Shown here one piece after another: positions 5,020-7,311 of a stretch of DNA of 7,311 nt. The DNA is taken from positions 1 to 7,311 of the forward strand of contig DATBKB010000116.1 in the NCBI GenBank assembly GCA_036556145.1. Reading direction: 5' to 3'. The notes under the pieces are model-generated. The model was not told where the DNA came from. It made no database searches and was given only the letters and a program-made list of their open reading frames with translations. Source of the DNA: JACDAV01 sp036556145 (GTDB lineage: Bacteria; Chloroflexota; Limnocylindria; Limnocylindrales; CSP1-4). The translations under genes and the position numbers were made by a program. How positions within the stretch are numbered: position 1 is the stretch's first letter; each line of letters opens with the position of its first letter.

Positions 5020-5436
5020 ATGCAGGCTCGCGACCCAAAGAGCGGCCGCACGGGCGGCCCCACCGGACGACCGGGATTCGGCGTTCCACCGATTGCGCGA
5101 GCCGCCTCCACCCCGTCTCCGCCCAGGCCGGCACCCGCCCGACCGGCGCCGGCGGCGGACGCCGCGGTCGCTGTCCCGTTGGCCGCCCGGTCCGGCTTTG
5201 GACTCCCCAACCTCCGGCGGAACGTCTGCCCCCACTTCTACATGACCGGCGTCCGCGGGGCGATCCCGATCCAGGCGCCGCACCTCCTCAAGGCGCTGAT
5301 CCGCCAGGACGCGAACGTCTCGCGCTGCCAGCTCCGCGGCGGGGTCCACCTCGAGCAGGGCTACGTCAACGACGTCTGCCTGACGCCGCGGTTCAACCAG
5401 TGCGTCTTCTACGAGGACGAGCTGACCCGCGAGTGA
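5020..5436 (+). CDS. Four-cysteine protein of unknown function, first gene of the folate operon
   Basis: I do not recognise a named family. The first 65 or so of 138 residues are Pro/Ala/Arg-rich and probably disordered. The conserved-looking part is the C-terminal half, with Cys70 (in NVCPHFY), Cys103, Cys120 and Cys128, spaced C-x32-C-x16-C-x7-C; the last pair reads CLTPRFNQC. Four cysteines in this spacing could bind zinc or an iron-sulfur cluster. From memory, similar C-x7-C endings with an aromatic before the last Cys occur in some uncharacterised Chloroflexota and LysM-linked proteins, but I cannot verify that. There is no signal peptide or membrane span. Its TGA overlaps the folC GTG by four bases (GTGA), so the two are probably translationally coupled. 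The ATG is supported by GAGGA at 5011-5015. Composition matches the neighbours, with no sign of recent transfer. Confidence 0.8.
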   Translation: MQARDPKSGRTGGPTGRPGFGVPPIARAASTPSPPRPAPARPAPAADAAVAVPLAARSGFGLPNLRRNVCPHFYMTGVRGAIPIQAPHLLKALIRQDANVSRCQLRGGVHLEQGYVNDVCLTPRFNQCVFYEDELTRE

Positions 5437-6794
5437 CCGCCTCGGCGGGGACCGGATCGACTGGAGACGCCTACTGGGCCGCCGTCCGGGCCCTCACGGA
5501 GCGAGGCCGCTTCGGCGTCCGCCTCGGGCTCGGACGGACGAGGGCACTCCTCCGCGAGCTCGGGGATCCGCAGCGGAGCCTGCGGGGCGCGCTGATCGGC
5601 GGCACGAACGGCAAGGGCAGCGTCCTCGCCCTCGTCGCGAGCGTCCTCCGCGCCGCGGGGCACCGCGTCGGCGAGACGCCGAAGCCGCACCTTGTCTCGT
5701 ACCGGGAGCGGCTGCAGATCGACGGCCGGCCGATCGAGCCGGACGCGTTCGCCCGACTCGCAGCGGAGGTCCTGCCCCTCGCCGACCGCGTCGCCCGGCG
5801 CCACGGCGAGCCGACCGAGTTCGAGCTGCTGACGGCGATGATCTTTCGCTGGTTCGCGCAGGAACGGGTCGACGTCGCCGTCGTCGAGGTCGGCCTCGGT
5901 GGCCGGCTCGACGCGACGCACGCGTGGGATGGCGGCGTCGCCGCGATCACGAACGTCGATCTCGACCACATGGACCGCCTCGGCGACACGATCCCGAAGA
6001 TCGCCCGCGAGAAGGCGGCGATCATCGAGCGCGGCGATCTCGCGGTCACCGGGGCGACGGGCGACGGCCTCGCGGTCATCCGCCGCCGGGCGCGGCGGCT
6101 CGGCGTGCGGCTGACGGAGGTTCAGCCGGCGTCGGTGCTCGGCTGGGACCGCGACGGGATCGACGTCGAGCTCCCAGGCCTCGGCCGGACGCGCGTCTCG
6201 CTGCGCGGGCGCCACCAGGCGGCGAACGTGGCGGTCGCCGACGCGGTCCTGGACGCCCTGGGCGACGCAGGGATCGCCGCGACGACGCCGGAGCAGCGTC
6301 GCGCCGGCTACGGGTCAGCCACGTGGCCCGGGCGGCTGGAGCTGCTCGACCTCGACGGCCGCGACGTCCTGCTGGACGGGGCGCACAACCCGGCGGGCGC
6401 CTCCGCGCTCGCCCGGGCGCTCGAGGACCTTCGCCCGCACCTGTCGCCCGGCCGCGTCACGCTCGTGACCGCATCGATGGCCGACAAGGACGTCGATGGC
6501 GTCGTCCAGGCCCTTGCCGGCTCGGCCGCGCTCGCCGGCGCCCGTATCATCTGCACCCGGGTCGACCTGGCCCGCGCGCTCGACCCCGCAAGCCTCGCGG
6601 CGAGCTGGGATCGCGCACGACCCGGCGTCGCCCCGAGGGTCATTGCCGACCCCGGCGCCGCTCTCCAGGAGGCGCTCGAATCGAACGGCGGCCCGGTCGT
6701 CGTGGCCGGCTCGCTCTATCTCGTGGGCGCCGCTCGGGCTCGACTCGTCGACGATCCGCTCCTGCGCGATCCGGAGGAAGCACCGCAGCGATGA
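5433..6794 (+). CDS. folC: Bifunctional dihydrofolate synthase / folylpolyglutamate synthase
   Basis: The 453-residue FolC is close to the usual 420-450. It joins L-glutamate to dihydropteroate with ATP, then extends folate polyglutamate tails in the cytoplasm. Visible: P-loop GGTNGKGSV (56-64), VEVGLGGRLDAT (151-162, Glu152), LDHMD with His179, REKAA with Lys194 (at the position carbamylated in E. coli), GRHQAANVAVADAVL, WPGRLE, and DGAHNP (316-321 region, Asp315 and His318). Two departures: PKPHL (83-87) replaces the usual SSPHL/TSPHL, so Lys84 sits where E. coli has Ser83, and DATH replaces DATN (His163). The frame is open far upstream, but GTG at 5433 gives the GTGA overlap with the preceding gene and a sensible N terminus. 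GAGGA at 5413-5417 is a distant ribosome binding site, so coupling is likely. Mur ligases share the fold but lack this GTNGKGS/GLGGRLDAT combination. Whether both activities are kept cannot be read from sequence. Confidence 0.95.
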   Translation: MTASAGTGSTGDAYWAAVRALTERGRFGVRLGLGRTRALLRELGDPQRSLRGALIGGTNGKGSVLALVASVLRAAGHRVGETPKPHLVSYRERLQIDGRPIEPDAFARLAAEVLPLADRVARRHGEPTEFELLTAMIFRWFAQERVDVAVVEVGLGGRLDATHAWDGGVAAITNVDLDHMDRLGDTIPKIAREKAAIIERGDLAVTGATGDGLAVIRRRARRLGVRLTEVQPASVLGWDRDGIDVELPGLGRTRVSLRGRHQAANVAVADAVLDALGDAGIAATTPEQRRAGYGSATWPGRLELLDLDGRDVLLDGAHNPAGASALARALEDLRPHLSPGRVTLVTASMADKDVDGVVQALAGSAALAGARIICTRVDLARALDPASLAASWDRARPGVAPRVIADPGAALQEALESNGGPVVVAGSLYLVGAARARLVDDPLLRDPEEAPQR

Positions 6795-7311
6795 CATCTC
6801 CGACGGAGCAGCCGCTCGGCGAGACCCGGATCGGTCCGCGCGCGTTCCGCTGGGGTAGCCGTACCTACGTCATGGGGATCCTGAACGTCACACCCGATTC
6901 ATTCTCGGGCGACGGCGTGTTACGGACGGGCGGCGAGACGGTGCGGATGGCCATCGACCGCGCCCGGGCCATGGTCGAGGAGGGTGCCGACATCATCGAC
7001 GTCGGCGGCGAGTCGACGCGGCCCGGGCACGAGCCGGTCGACGCGGACGAGGAGCGGCGGCGGATCGTGCCGGTCATCGCGGCGATCCGCGAGCAGATGC
7101 CGGAGGTCGCGATCAGCGTCGACACCTCCAAGCCGATCGTCGCCGAGGCCGCGCTCAGCGCCGGCGCCGGCCTCGTCAACGACGTCTGGGGCGTCATCGA
7201 GGACGACACGCTCGTCCGGCTTGCGGCCCGCCACGCCGTGCCGATCGTCCTGATGCACAACAAGCGCGAGGCGACCTACACGGACGTCGTCGTCGAGGTC
7301 ATCGACGAGCT
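6791..7311 (+). CDS. folP: Dihydropteroate synthase, 3' part beyond the window
   Basis: 173 complete codons of about 270-290 are present; the window edge cuts the gene, so this is not a natural truncation. DHPS condenses p-aminobenzoate with 6-hydroxymethyl-dihydropterin diphosphate to dihydropteroate, the substrate of FolC, and is the sulfonamide target. Visible: MGILNVTPDSFS (28-39), GGESTRPG (72-79), SVDTSK (109-114), NDVWG (130-134) and LMHNK (154-158, usually LMHMxG). The strand order fits the TIM barrel. The Lys and Arg of the C-terminal active-site motifs lie past the edge. The ATG overlaps the folC stop as ATGA, and GGAGG at 6773-6777, 13 bases upstream, is a plausible though distant ribosome binding site. 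The N terminus is about 20 residues longer than in E. coli, as in several high-GC phyla. Further folate genes (folB, folK) may follow; that is inference. Confidence 0.96.
   Translation, partial: MTSPTEQPLGETRIGPRAFRWGSRTYVMGILNVTPDSFSGDGVLRTGGETVRMAIDRARAMVEEGADIIDVGGESTRPGHEPVDADEERRRIVPVIAAIREQMPEVAISVDTSKPIVAEAALSAGAGLVNDVWGVIEDDTLVRLAARHAVPIVLMHNKREATYTDVVVEVIDE

Noticed and set aside
4812..5210. N-terminal extension of the Ig-like protein to 5210
   Set aside because: It would overlap the divergent folate operon start by about 190 bases and is low-complexity; the membrane anchor sits correctly with a start at 4811 or 4829.
4980..5432. N-terminal extension of FolC from 4980
   Set aside because: It runs in another frame through the four-cysteine gene, which has its own ribosome binding site and conserved-looking Cys core; FolC family length is met from 5433.
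6984..7253. Small plus-strand gene inside the folP region
   Set aside because: It is a shadow of folP, whose frame carries the DHPS motifs and continues to the window edge.

Overview
The window is a GC-rich (roughly 70 percent), gene-dense bacterial stretch with six protein genes and no RNA gene, CRISPR array or mobile element that I can see. GC-ending codons, TTG and GTG starts, stop/start overlaps inside an operon, a PASTA-type Ser/Thr kinase and a possible leaderless promoter suggest Chloroflexota (my first guess is the Limnocylindria-like soil and freshwater lineages) or, second, Actinomycetota. This is inference from style; no taxonomic marker gene is present.

Layout. Left part, plus strand: galU (68-946, UTP-glucose-1-phosphate uridylyltransferase), then a membrane-anchored PASTA Ser/Thr kinase (1111-3108, TTG start) whose extracellular half ends in a (Pro-Thr)n spacer and a divergent third PASTA-like domain with two cysteines. 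Middle, minus strand, convergent with the kinase: an eight-cysteine zinc-ribbon protein of unknown function (3552 to 3127), and upstream of it a single-pass membrane protein with tandem Ig-like domains (4811 to 3612). Right part, plus strand, divergent from the Ig-like gene: a folate operon made of a four-cysteine protein of unknown function (5020-5436), folC (5433-6794) and folP (6791 to beyond the window edge). Successive genes overlap by 4 bases (GTGA, ATGA), which implies translational coupling.

How they fit together. GalU supplies UDP-glucose for envelope glycans. The PASTA kinase is of the kind that senses cell-wall fragments, and the Ig-like protein is predicted to be exposed outside the membrane, so the left two-thirds reads as a cell-envelope neighbourhood; a functional link is inference. 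FolP makes dihydropteroate and FolC glutamylates it to dihydrofolate and polyglutamates, so those two are consecutive steps. The cysteine-rich gene at the head of that operon is the unexplained member.

Points worth a second look: a perfect 14-base palindrome with the GTGA-N6-TCAC core placed over the -35 region of an apparently leaderless zinc-ribbon gene; an 8-bp inverted repeat directly before the folate operon's ribosome binding site; the unknown four-cysteine protein coupled to folC; and a Ser-to-Lys change in FolC at a position that is a Mg2+ ligand in E. coli FolC. The rest of the window is ordinary housekeeping content.
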